From Planctomycetota bacterium (GTDB taxonomy: Bacteria; Planctomycetota; Phycisphaerae; WQYP01), in NCBI GenBank assembly GCA_021790475.1, contig JAJYDU010000009.1, positions 1-34,174 of the forward strand: a stretch of DNA of 34,174 nucleotides. The letters run 5' to 3'. The notes under the pieces were generated by a model that was given only the letters and a program-made list of their open reading frames with translations, had not been told where the DNA came from and made no database searches. Made by a program: the position numbers and the translations under genes. Within the stretch, counting starts at the first letter, position 1; each line of letters begins with the position of its first letter. Positions 26,705 through 33,903 of the stretch are shown here, in pieces.

Positions 26705-27094
26705 TCACCTGATTACATGGATGGCCTTGAAAAACTGCACGAATCCGCCATCGATAAGAAACAGCAGCAACGCCAAGCCCAGCGTAAGAAAAATCACCAG
26801 CCGGGTGGCCCGGAACACGGCCGGTGGAGTCGGCCAAACAACCTTGCGCATTTCGCTTTCCGCAAGGATCATAAAATCGGCATAGCGCGGCCTGTTGACC
26901 ACCCAGAAGCAGAGCCAGGCTCCCAGAATGGCGATGATCAAGGCCACCACCGCCTTGACGTAACCGGGATCAAGAGCCATGAAAGTGTTCAAAGCCCAGC
27001 GCATCCCAAGTAGAATAACGGAACCGATTCCGATGACCGTCCCCAGGCGGACATACTTACCCTGTCCCTTTTTGTAAATACTGAATGCCGGCAT
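26705..27094 (-). CDS. secE: Preprotein translocase subunit SecE
   Basis: A 129-aa protein, longer than the one-helix SecE of many bacteria (60-65 aa). Three hydrophobic segments are visible (about residues 17-40, 47-67 and 95-115). The signature amphipathic segment SEMRKVVWPTPPAVF just before the last helix is the conserved SecE core that clamps SecY. E. coli SecE also has three helices. It is followed by nusG, as is usual, and preceded by tRNA-Trp. Confidence 0.93.
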   Translation of the reverse strand: MPAFSIYKKGQGKYVRLGTVIGIGSVILLGMRWALNTFMALDPGYVKAVVALIIAILGAWLCFWVVNRPRYADFMILAESEMRKVVWPTPPAVFRATRLVIFLTLGLALLLFLIDGGFVQFFKAIHVIR

Positions 27095-27178
27095 GAGTTA
27101 TCCGCCGTTCCTGTTCATTCGAGTTTCCGCGGGCGGTTACCTATCGCCGGAACCATCCCAAAACCGCCGATCCAGAAA

Positions 27179-27251
27179 CACGACAGGCGGGATTCGAACC
27201 TGCAACCCCCGGTTTTGGAGACCGGTGCTCTGCCAGTTGAGCTACTGTCGT
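27179..27251 (-). tRNA. trnW: tRNA-Trp (anticodon CCA)
   Basis: 73 bases fold as a cloverleaf. The acceptor stem ACGACAG pairs with CTGTCGT, with discriminator G. The D-arm contains AGCTCAACTGGCAGAGC, the anticodon stem-loop CCGGT-CTCCAAA-ACCGG places CCA at 34-36, and the T-arm has GGTTCGAATCC. The 3' CCA is not encoded. It lies between rpmG and secE, a common place for tRNA-Trp. Confidence 0.96.
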
Positions 27252-27323
27252 ATGTACCGGCTTAAACCATGACGATTCCTGTCCGCCCGGAGATCGATCA
27301 TCCTTGCCGGGACGACCAGCTGA

Positions 27324-27352
27324 ATTATAGCACCCGATTTTCAAGATCCGAA
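27324..27352 (-). promoter_or_regulatory. Extended -10 promoter for tRNA-Trp/secE/nusG
   Basis: On the minus strand TGC-TATAAT (27324-27332) is a perfect extended -10, with a weak -35 (TTCGGA, 27347-27352) 17 bases upstream. A start near 27317 lies 66 bases before the tRNA-Trp 5' end, so the secE-nusG-rplK half could be transcribed independently of tuf. Confidence 0.55.
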
Positions 27353-27391
27353 GCGTCAAAATTAATCGCTCCGGGGACAATCGCCCGAGGA

Positions 27392-27550
27392 TTACTTACC
27401 TTTCTTCAGGCGATGGTCGGTATGCTTCCGCAGTCGTGGCGAAAACTTCCGAAACACCTTTTTCATATCCATCTCTTTCGGATTTATACTAATCCGGTAA
27501 TTCAGGTCCCTGGTCTGACTACACTGCAACCATACCCATTCACGAGCCAT
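27392..27550 (-). CDS. rpmG: Ribosomal protein L33, zinc-free form
   Basis: A 52-aa gene in the expected place between tuf and tRNA-Trp. It begins MAREWVWLQCSQTRDLNYR and ends KFSPRLRKHTDHRLKKGK, which match the L33 pattern (LQCxExGDxNYxT ... KFCPxxRKHTxH). Only one of the four zinc cysteines is kept (C10); the others are T13, S36 and L39 or their neighbours, so this is a C-minus L33. The ATG has TTGGAG nine bases upstream. It starts 34 bases after the tuf stop and is likely co-transcribed with tuf. Confidence 0.9.
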   Translation of the reverse strand: MAREWVWLQCSQTRDLNYRISINPKEMDMKKVFRKFSPRLRKHTDHRLKKGK

Positions 27551-27584
27551 GAGAGAGAACTCCAATTGCCATGATCCAGCCCGA

Positions 27585-28796
27585 TCAGGCGATGATTTTG
27601 GTCACCACACCGGCGCCTACGGTACGGCCGCCTTCGCGAATGGCGAAACGCACGCCCTGTTCCATCGCGATCGGACAATCGCCAAGATCAACCGTAATCT
27701 TCACGTTGTCGCCGGGCATGACCATTTCGGTGCCGGCGGGCAAGTCCAGCGAGCCGGTTACGTCCGTGGTGCGGAAATAAAACTGCGGGCGATAACCCTT
27801 GAAGAAAGCGGTATGGCGGCCACCCTCTTCCTTGGTAAGCACGTAGATTTCAGCTTCAAATTTGGTGTGCGGAGTAATGGAACCGGGTTTGGCGATCACC
27901 TGACCACGTTCCAGCTGTTCCTTTTCAATACCACGCAGCAGCAAGCCAACGTTATCGCCGGGAATGGCCTGATCCAGAGTTTTCTGAAACATTTCCACGC
28001 CGGTGACAACGGACTTGAGCGGCTCTTTGTGCAAGCCGACGATTTCGACATCATCGCCCACCTTGATCACGCCGCGCTCCACGCGTCCGGTTCCGACAGT
28101 TCCGCGCCCCTTGATTGAGAACACGTCTTCCACCGGCATGAGAAAAGGCTTTTCCTTTTCCCGTACCGGTTCGGGAATGTAACTATCGAGCGCTTCGATG
28201 AGTTTCATAATCGGTTCAGTCGCCTTGGGGTCCGAGGGATTCTTGAGGGCTGCGGAAGCCACCCCGCGGATGATGGGTATTTCGTCGCCGGGGAACTTGT
28301 ATTTGGACAAAAGTTCGCGAATTTCCAGTTCCACCAGGTCCAGCAATTGGGGATCATCCACGAGGTCGGTCTTGTTGAGGAAGACCACGACCCTCGGCAC
28401 GTTCACCTGGCGGGCCAGAAGCACGTGCTCGCGCGTCTGCGGCATCGGGCCATCCGCCGCAGAGACCACCAGGATGGCTCCATCCATCTGGGCGGCGCCG
28501 GTGATCATGTTCTTGACGAAGTCGGCGTGGCCGGGACAGTCGATATGGGCGTAATGCCGCTTGGGCGACTCATATTCCACGTGCGAAATGGCGATGGTTA
28601 CGATTTTGGACGGATCGCGGCGTCCCTGCTTTTCGGAAGCCTTGGCGACCGCATCGTAGGAAACGGCCTGGGATAGTCCCTGCTTGGCCAGCACCGCCGT
28701 CATCGCGGCGGTCAGGGTGGTCTTGCCGTGGTCGATATGCCCGATGGTACCGACATTGACGTGGGGTTTCTTACGTTCAAATACACCTTTGGCCAT
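27585..28796 (-). CDS. tuf: Elongation factor Tu
   Basis: A 403-aa GTPase that delivers aminoacyl-tRNA to the ribosome. The G-motifs are [15 protein letters not shown] and NKTD, and domains 2 and 3 are complete ([37 protein letters not shown], final [15 protein letters not shown]). Switch I is unusual: KIVTI (residues 64-68) stands where nearly all EF-Tu have RGITI, preceded by a slightly longer loop ([18 protein letters not shown]). The Mg-coordinating Thr (T67) is kept. Domain 2 reads GTVGTG instead of GTVVTG. The DNA reads through cleanly, so a frameshift does not explain it. A strong SD AGGAGGT lies eight bases before the ATG. It follows tRNA-Thr. Confidence 0.97.
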   Translation of the reverse strand: MAKGVFERKKPHVNVGTIGHIDHGKTTLTAAMTAVLAKQGLSQAVSYDAVAKASEKQGRRDPSKIVTIAISHVEYESPKRHYAHIDCPGHADFVKNMITGAAQMDGAILVVSAADGPMPQTREHVLLARQVNVPRVVVFLNKTDLVDDPQLLDLVELEIRELLSKYKFPGDEIPIIRGVASAALKNPSDPKATEPIMKLIEALDSYIPEPVREKEKPFLMPVEDVFSIKGRGTVGTGRVERGVIKVGDDVEIVGLHKEPLKSVVTGVEMFQKTLDQAIPGDNVGLLLRGIEKEQLERGQVIAKPGSITPHTKFEAEIYVLTKEEGGRHTAFFKGYRPQFYFRTTDVTGSLDLPAGTEMVMPGDNVKITVDLGDCPIAMEQGVRFAIREGGRTVGAGVVTKIIA

Positions 28797-28979
28797 GGAT
28801 GCAACCTCCTGTGGTCAAGAAAATCCTTACATTACCAGCGGTGGCGCCGACAGCTATCGGGACCAGCGCAACATAATTTTGTTTCTCTACCCGCCGTCAG
28901 AAAACTCCCGGCCACCCGTCTGTCCCGCCGGCCAGCGGGACGCAGAGAGGTCCGGACTCATCGGCACAGCTCCGCGGAA

Positions 28980-29052
<73 letters not shown>

Positions 29053-29400
29053 GCTCGCCCGCGGCGAACCGAATGCCGCCATCCCGACCGTTTCCGCGCC
29101 ACCAGGCTGCGACGACTCTCCGCCGCAGTGAAGAACCGGCCAAGCGGAGTAAGTCTACCGGCATAAAACGCGGTTCGCAACCCGTGCGCGTCGGACGGTA
29201 ACGCCTGACGCGCGGCGGGGCGATTTTTCCGGCTTGCCCGCCGGCAGGCGGGGAGTTCCTGCCCCGGGCGCTTTCGCACGCCAGAGACCCGTGTGGAACC
29301 GGCGCCCAAATGTTGCCGCCAAGACAACGCGCCGATCCCGCCGTTATCGGGATTCCCCGGCCGCTCCCGAAGAAATTGCCGCACACCGGTAACAGCCACG
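29053..29400. other. Intergenic region between tRNA-Thr and tRNA-His
   Basis: These 348 bases hold no gene I can support. There is a candidate promoter for tRNA-Thr/tuf (29152-29180) and a small hairpin CCCGCC-GGCA-GGCGGG at 29237-29252. Open frames on the minus strand run through the tRNA genes and are spurious. Confidence 0.6.
29152..29180 (-). promoter_or_regulatory. Candidate promoter of tRNA-Thr-tuf-rpmG
   Basis: On the minus strand TTGCGA (29175-29180) is followed after 17 bases by TAGACT (29152-29157), four matches each. The transcript would start about 90 bases before tRNA-Thr. No second promoter between tRNA-Thr and tuf is convincing. Confidence 0.4.
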
Positions 29401-29475
29401 GGTGGATTACGGGATTCGAACCCGCGACCCCGAGGACCACAACCTCGTGCTCTAACCAACTGAGCTAAATCCACC
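29401..29475 (-). tRNA. trnH: tRNA-His (anticodon GTG)
   Basis: 75 bases including the extra 5' G(-1). The 5' GGTGGATT and 3' AATCCACC form the extended acceptor helix, with C73 opposite G(-1), the histidine identity pair. The D-arm is AGCTCAGTTGGTTAGAGC, the anticodon arm CGAGG-TTGTGGT-CCTCG with GTG at 34-36, the T-arm GGGTTCGAATCCC. CCA is not encoded. An AT-rich TATATATATT precedes it by about 10 bases on the minus strand. Confidence 0.96.
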
Positions 29476-29582
29476 GTCCGAAATATATATAACCAATCTC
29501 AAAAGAGATCACGGCCACGACGGCGGGACTATCCATTGAGAGAGGTTCCCGTCTCTATCCGAAAAAAACCGCGCGAGATCGC

Positions 29583-29603
29583 AAAATTCCGGGATGCTCC
29601 CGG
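29583..29603 (-). terminator. Possible terminator after the OmpA-family gene
   Basis: On the minus strand CCGGGA-GCA-TCCCGG is followed by AATTTT, three bases after the stop codon of the OmpA-family gene. The T-run is short, so efficiency is uncertain. Confidence 0.4.
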
Positions 29604-29606
29604 ATT

Positions 29607-30299
29607 TCAGCGCAACACCACGACTTCCACCCGCCGGTCCAACGCCAGGTCCGTAGTGGAGACCATATCGTGGTCGCCGAAACTTACCGCTTTCATGCGG
29701 CGCCGTGATATGCCATGGCGAGCCAGGAAGTTTTCCACCGACCGCGCCCGCGCCAGCCCCAGCACATAGTTGTTGCGGTAAGGATGGTGAATGGGGCGAT
29801 TATCGGTAAATCCTTCGATGCGAATTCGCCGGCGGGCGTAACGGGTTCGCAGCAAATAGGCCACATGCAACAATACGTGGAGCGAGCGTGGTTGCAGCCG
29901 CGCGCTGGCGGATGCGAACAGCAAGTCGCTGGAAAGTACAAAGCGGCGTATTTCGCGGCGCCGGCGACGAACCAAACGGCGCGGAGCGACCCTGGCTCCG
30001 ACGGAAGACCGATTCTTGAATGTCGGCAACATGGTCGTGTAGCCGGTCGGCCGGGCGGTCTGAGTGCTCGCGGCTTGTTGCGCCTGGGCCGCGGCGGCGA
30101 TCTGCTGTTGCTGCGCAAGCTGCGCGCGCGTGGACGCCAGGCCGGCCCTGGCCTCGCTTAACTGCTGCTGGAGCTGCTGATTCTGTTGGAGAAGCTGGTT
30201 ACGTTCCGCCTGGAGTTTGTTCTGGGCGCACCCGCCGACGAACGCCGCCAACATCAGCGCCACGGAACCACCAAGGGACCACCGAATGAAACGTGTCAT
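29607..30299 (-). CDS. OmpA-family peptidoglycan-associated lipoprotein
   Basis: A 230-aa envelope protein. The signal peptide ends in a lipobox-like AAFVGGC (Cys about 25), followed by a Gln-rich coiled-coil stretch (about 30-85, with QLLQQNQQLQQQLSEA) and a C-terminal OmpA/Pal domain (about 120-230) with IRIEGFTDNRPIHHP, NYVLGLARARSVENFLARHG and LDRRVEVVVLR, the peptidoglycan-binding motifs (GxTD, LGLxRA). It probably tethers a membrane to DAP-type peptidoglycan. The ATG 30299 has an AAAGGAG SD; the frame is open further upstream, but the signal peptide begins here. The linker is unusually Arg-rich before the OmpA domain. It is not fused to a barrel. Confidence 0.88.
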   Translation of the reverse strand: MTRFIRWSLGGSVALMLAAFVGGCAQNKLQAERNQLLQQNQQLQQQLSEARAGLASTRAQLAQQQQIAAAAQAQQAASTQTARPTGYTTMLPTFKNRSSVGARVAPRRLVRRRRREIRRFVLSSDLLFASASARLQPRSLHVLLHVAYLLRTRYARRRIRIEGFTDNRPIHHPYRNNYVLGLARARSVENFLARHGISRRRMKAVSFGDHDMVSTTDLALDRRVEVVVLR

Positions 30300-30374
30300 G
30301 GTGGAAAACTCCTTTACCAAATGGAAACTTTCGGCCGGTCCGCCTGACTTCGGCCCGAATTCCATGATGCGCTT

Positions 30375-30402
30375 ATTCTACTTGAACCGCCGGGCTTGGC
30401 AA
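30375..30402 (-). promoter_or_regulatory. Promoter of the OmpA-family lipoprotein gene
   Basis: On the minus strand TTGCCA (30397-30402) and TAGAAT (30375-30380) are spaced by 16 bases, each with five of six consensus bases. The leader would be about 70 bases. It separates this gene from the upstream lutC-like gene. Confidence 0.65.
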
Positions 30403-30418
30403 GCATCCCGAATCAGCA

Positions 30419-31156
30419 TCAATCGTCGATTACCACCGCGTGCAAAAACTTCGGTCCATGCACGCCGGTGACCAGATTCATTTCAATATCGGCCGTTTTA
30501 CTTGGACCATTGATGATGACCACATTGGAGGGCATTTTTCCGGCGGTGTCGCGCAGTATCCGTGGCATCGCGTCGATCATATCGGCCACGATGCGACCGG
30601 CTGGAAGCAAGATGATGTGCAGGGGAACCGTCAGCGTTGTCGAACGCCCGAAGCCGGGGTCGCTCCAGACCATCATCGCACCGGTGTCGGCCAGACCATA
30701 GCGGCAATCAGTAATCGACGCATCGCACTCGAAAACGGTCCGGGAGCAGTTTTCCTCGGTCCAGCGATAGAGCCGGTAGCCTCGGTCCCTCAAGTGCGCG
30801 GCGATCTGGGCATCAGGAAGATCGGCCAAATTGAGCATGATGGACTGGATTTTCGTCCCGTCCATGCCCGCCAGTGCGGCGTCCGCGGACAGGCACGCGT
30901 CAATCGCCGCGGTGATTCCGGCGCTTCGCGTGCGTCGCACCTGGACGCCATTTTTGGATGCCAGATCGATCCATCGCTCCAGCCGCTTTGGATCATCCGT
31001 CCGCACCTGCCGGAGGAATCGTTCCGGACGCTGTGGCCTTTCCGACGGCGCAGGGACCTCGCCCCGCGCCGAGTGCCCCAAAGCATGACGGATGCGGGCG
31101 AGAAACTCTTCGCGGGCGTCCTGAGGTTGGTCGGTGGCCATGGAATCTTGCGGCAT
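30419..31156 (-). CDS. lutC: LutC/YkgG-type LUD-domain protein
   Basis: A 245-aa protein of the LUD family. In LutABC the LutC subunit takes part in oxidation of L-lactate to pyruvate. The signature C-terminal GPSKTADIEMNLVTGVHGP is intact, and DCRYGLADTGAMMVWSDPG corresponds to the family's AIADTGT/L region. The N-terminus (REEFLARIRHALG) matches LutC. ATG 31156 has AGGAG about 10 bases upstream and follows a run of C on this strand; an in-frame ATG at 31141 is less well placed. No lutA or lutB is adjacent (the OmpA-family gene follows after 119 bases and has its own promoter), so the call is by family and its pathway role here is uncertain. Confidence 0.85.
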   Translation of the reverse strand: MPQDSMATDQPQDAREEFLARIRHALGHSARGEVPAPSERPQRPERFLRQVRTDDPKRLERWIDLASKNGVQVRRTRSAGITAAIDACLSADAALAGMDGTKIQSIMLNLADLPDAQIAAHLRDRGYRLYRWTEENCSRTVFECDASITDCRYGLADTGAMMVWSDPGFGRSTTLTVPLHIILLPAGRIVADMIDAMPRILRDTAGKMPSNVVIINGPSKTADIEMNLVTGVHGPKFLHAVVIDD

Positions 31157-31266
31157 GGGGGGTGGCTCCTGTTGTAAAATATTTCGGGGGGGTACAATCT
31201 CCGCTATTGGAACAGTATTCGGAGGGATCGCGGTTTCTGCGCCGGTTGACATATACGGCGCGGGCC

Positions 31267-31293
31267 GTCGCAGCGGCCCGGCTTCGCGCCCGG
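31267..31293. repeat. Repeat family A, 5' fragment
   Basis: GTCGCAGCGGCCCGGCTTCG and the following bases match the first 25 or so bases of the 111-bp unit. The match breaks off after GCGCCCGGA. Confidence 0.6.
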
Positions 31294-31310
31294 AGGATGG
31301 CGCCATTTTA

Positions 31311-31352
31311 GCCGATGGGGGCATCGGCCCTACAGGGCGCCGGTCCCACATT
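31311..31352. repeat. Repeat family B copy 3
   Basis: GCCGAT (31311-31316) pairs with ATCGGC (31323-31328) around a G-rich loop. It is followed by GGGCGCCGGTCCCACATTG, which resembles GGGGCGTCGGCCCCACATTG at 12180. Confidence 0.65.
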
Positions 31353-31355
31353 GCC

Positions 31356-31434
31356 GTCGCAACGGCCCGGCTTCGCGCCCGGACGATTTCGTAATACGGC
31401 GGGTTTGTTGCGACGCGAATCCCGCGGGCGGGCC
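31356..31434. repeat. Repeat family A, diverged copy
   Basis: The sequence GGCCCGGCTTCGCGC, then GATTTCGTAATACGGC, then GACGCGAA, in the same order and spacing as in the 111-bp unit, with substitutions in between. This shows that the family is dispersed, about 28 kb from the tandem copies. Confidence 0.75.
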
Positions 31435-31536
31435 GTCCGCGTTCCCAGGCGCCTCCATAAAATTATCCCCCCCCCGGCCCCTGGCGGAACGCTTCTTGTT
31501 CGAGCAGGCCCCCGCCGATACTATAAAATTTTAATT

Positions 31537-33903
31537 ATGCACAAAAAACGGCCTCGTACCAGCGGTTATTTCCTGTGGACGGCGGTAGTACTGGCGGCGA
31601 GCGGTTTGTCCGCCGGCGGCGCGGTGAGCGCAGTCCCGACCGGCCAGGGCGTGGCGCGCAGACCGGCAGCCATCGGGATGGTCGCCAGGACGGATCGGCT
31701 ATTGGGCCGGCAGGTCGATCTCAAGTGCCCGGCGCAATTCATCACGGCCCTGGCGCTGGACCGGCAAGGCAATCTCTGGGTGGGAACGGAAGATCACGGG
31801 GTGTACCGCTATGACCCCCGGCTGCCGGCCCGACGGCGGTGGGCGCAATTCGGCGCCGCAAGCGGCGTGGGCGACAACAACGTATACGCCATCGTGTGCG
31901 ACCGGCGTGGTCGCATCTGGGTGGGTACGCTCACGCACGGCGTGGCGGTTTATAACGGGCGACGCTGGCGGCGGTACAACGTAATTCCGCATCCGCGCCG
32001 GAAGGTGCTTGCCGGACCGATTGGATCGCGCATTTTCGCCATGGTGGCCAATCCCGCGAACGGGGATGTATGGATGGCCACGGACGCGGGCCTGAGCCGG
32101 TATCGGGCGCGTACTCATCGTTGGCAATACTTCACACGCGCCGGCGGTTTGCCCGGCGCACAAGCGACGGCGCTGGCGTTGGGACCGCACGGCCGGCTGT
32201 ATGTAGCCTTGCAGGTGGGAGGCATTGCCATCTCCACTCCGGCGCGCCATTACCGACACTGGCGCATAATTACCGGACCGCGTTATATGCCGGGGCGGGC
32301 TACGGGCGCGGGTTTGCCGTGCCGGATGATCAACGCCTTGCTGGCGCTGCCGGACGGGCATGTTTACGCGGCTACCGACAACGGTCTGGCCGACAGCGCC
32401 GATCATGGCCGGACATGGCGTTTTGTGCATGGTCGCGATTTTCCTCTGGAAATAGGCGGAATGGCCAAGCCGCCGCTCGATTTTCACCATCCTTCCGCGG
32501 CCGAGGAAGCACGAATGCCGCCCGACGATTATGTCACCTGCCTGGCGGCGATGCCGGGAAGCGCCGTGCGGAATCTCTGGCTGGGCTGCCGGCGCAACGG
32601 TTTTGCGGATTTGCATGTAAACACAGGTCTGATGACACCGGGACCGGTAGAGAAGGCGCCGCCGGCGACACCGGATGTAAAAACCAACTTTATTTCCGCG
32701 CTGTTGGCGCTGCCGGACGGGTCCGTGATTGTCGGGCGCTACGGCGGCATGTTGACGCGCTACGAACCGCGGGGTTATGCCAAGCCGTTGGGCGCGGTTC
32801 TCGCCACCGGTTCCAAGGGTAACGCCAGGTTCGTCGGCGAACGATTTCCAGCGCCGGCGGCAACCTGGACGCCGGCGGAATTCGCCCGGGCGCTGACATA
32901 TCTTGTGCGCATGCGACAATCACTTCCCAGGAAAAGAACGCCGGCCTTTTTCCTCTCCGACGACTGGACGACCAAAGGAGATTGGATCGAGCATTATGGA
33001 CTGACGTATACCGCTCTGTTCGGCGCGTTCGGCGCCTCTGATCAGTTTCACGATGTGCGTGATTTCCAGGTGCGGGTTTATACCGGGCCGCATGTCGGCG
33101 CCCGCGGTCAAGTGTGTTGGTATACCATGTGGCTGCACACAAACAAGCCGAATTGCCTGTTTGATCCGCAGATTGGAACGCGACGCTACTCGGAAGTAAA
33201 TGACGGCGGGTTTATGCTGCCCTGGTACTGGCAAGGGCCGAACCTGTGGATCGCGGTGAAATTTCCGAAGGGCAGCTATGTCGCCGATTGGTACTTATAC
33301 AACAAGGACGGCCATAGCGGCGGCAACCGGCGGCGCGATTTTGTAATGAACGTGCGATCGCCGGCGGTGAACCGACAGGCGGCGATGCGGGAAAAACCGC
33401 TGGACACCACGCGGATCGTGCAATTCTGGGGTGGAGTGTATGAGCGGTTTCTGGTGCGCGGTCCGGGGCGGTACTGGTTCCACATCCGGCGGAATCACGG
33501 CGAATGCGTGACCGTGTCGGGCTTGATGATTGATCGTTGGAAGCGGAACAGCGCCGCCGGGAAGATCAAGGCGCCGGCGGCTTTGCGGCCGGCGGTGGCG
33601 TTGTGGCGGGCCAGCCAAAGAAGATCGCCGCCGGACGCGGCCTGGGCGGATCAGGCCCACGTATGCCAGGTGGAGTGTCTGCGGGCGGCGGCGGCGGCGG
33701 CGGCTCCCTGGCAGGCGCGATGGCGGAGCGTTTTGAACATCTGGTGGCGGCGGGATCGGGAGAATCTGCGCAAACTGATTCAGAAAAAACTCTCCCAGGC
33801 GGCCCGAGCCGATCCACAGTTATACTCGTTCATTCTCAGTCCGGCCCAGCGGCACAAATGGTGGCCGAACAACCAGGTCCGGTCAGGTTCCCGATCACGG
33901 TGA
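31537..33903 (+). CDS. Secreted beta-propeller protein with unassigned C-terminal domain
   Basis: A 788-aa protein beginning with a Sec signal peptide (MHKKRPRTSGYFLWTAVVLA, cut probably near AVSA). Residues about 60-420 hold repeats of the two-component-regulator propeller type (ALALDRQGNLWVGTEDHGVY, AIVCDRRGRIWVGTLTHGVA, AMVANPANGDVWMATDAGLS). From about 450 there is a region rich in Trp and Tyr (FFLSDDWTTKGDWIEHYG, then VCWYTMWLHT) that I cannot assign; no kinase, wHTH or membrane helix follows, so it is not a hybrid sensor. ATG 31537 has no SD, and a TATAAA at 31522-31527 lies so close that the mRNA might be leaderless. The last few codons (RSGSRSR) overlap out of frame with an SDR fragment, suggesting a recent 3' junction. 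Confidence 0.75.
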   Translation: MHKKRPRTSGYFLWTAVVLAASGLSAGGAVSAVPTGQGVARRPAAIGMVARTDRLLGRQVDLKCPAQFITALALDRQGNLWVGTEDHGVYRYDPRLPARRRWAQFGAASGVGDNNVYAIVCDRRGRIWVGTLTHGVAVYNGRRWRRYNVIPHPRRKVLAGPIGSRIFAMVANPANGDVWMATDAGLSRYRARTHRWQYFTRAGGLPGAQATALALGPHGRLYVALQVGGIAISTPARHYRHWRIITGPRYMPGRATGAGLPCRMINALLALPDGHVYAATDNGLADSADHGRTWRFVHGRDFPLEIGGMAKPPLDFHHPSAAEEARMPPDDYVTCLAAMPGSAVRNLWLGCRRNGFADLHVNTGLMTPGPVEKAPPATPDVKTNFISALLALPDGSVIVGRYGGMLTRYEPRGYAKPLGAVLATGSKGNARFVGERFPAPAATWTPAEFARALTYLVRMRQSLPRKRTPAFFLSDDWTTKGDWIEHYGLTYTALFGAFGASDQFHDVRDFQVRVYTGPHVGARGQVCWYTMWLHTNKPNCLFDPQIGTRRYSEVNDGGFMLPWYWQGPNLWIAVKFPKGSYVADWYLYNKDGHSGGNRRRDFVMNVRSPAVNRQAAMREKPLDTTRIVQFWGGVYERFLVRGPGRYWFHIRRNHGECVTVSGLMIDRWKRNSAAGKIKAPAALRPAVALWRASQRRSPPDAAWADQAHVCQVECLRAAAAAAAPWQARWRSVLNIWWRRDRENLRKLIQKKLSQAARADPQLYSFILSPAQRHKWWPNNQVRSGSRSR

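Larger units (their letters stand above)
31157..31536. other. Divergent intergenic region with repeats A and B
   Basis: These 380 bases lie between the divergent lutC-like and propeller genes. They contain a short piece and a diverged copy of family A, one family B palindrome, a run of nine C at 31467-31475, and a TATAAA near 31522. A plus-strand frame is open from 31315, but its first 74 codons fall in repeats, so I do not include them in the downstream gene. Confidence 0.65.

Noticed and set aside
31467-31475. Run of nine C as a possible phase-variation tract
   Set aside because: It lies in non-coding repeat sequence about 60 bases before the start codon, outside the promoter-like elements; a switch is not supported.
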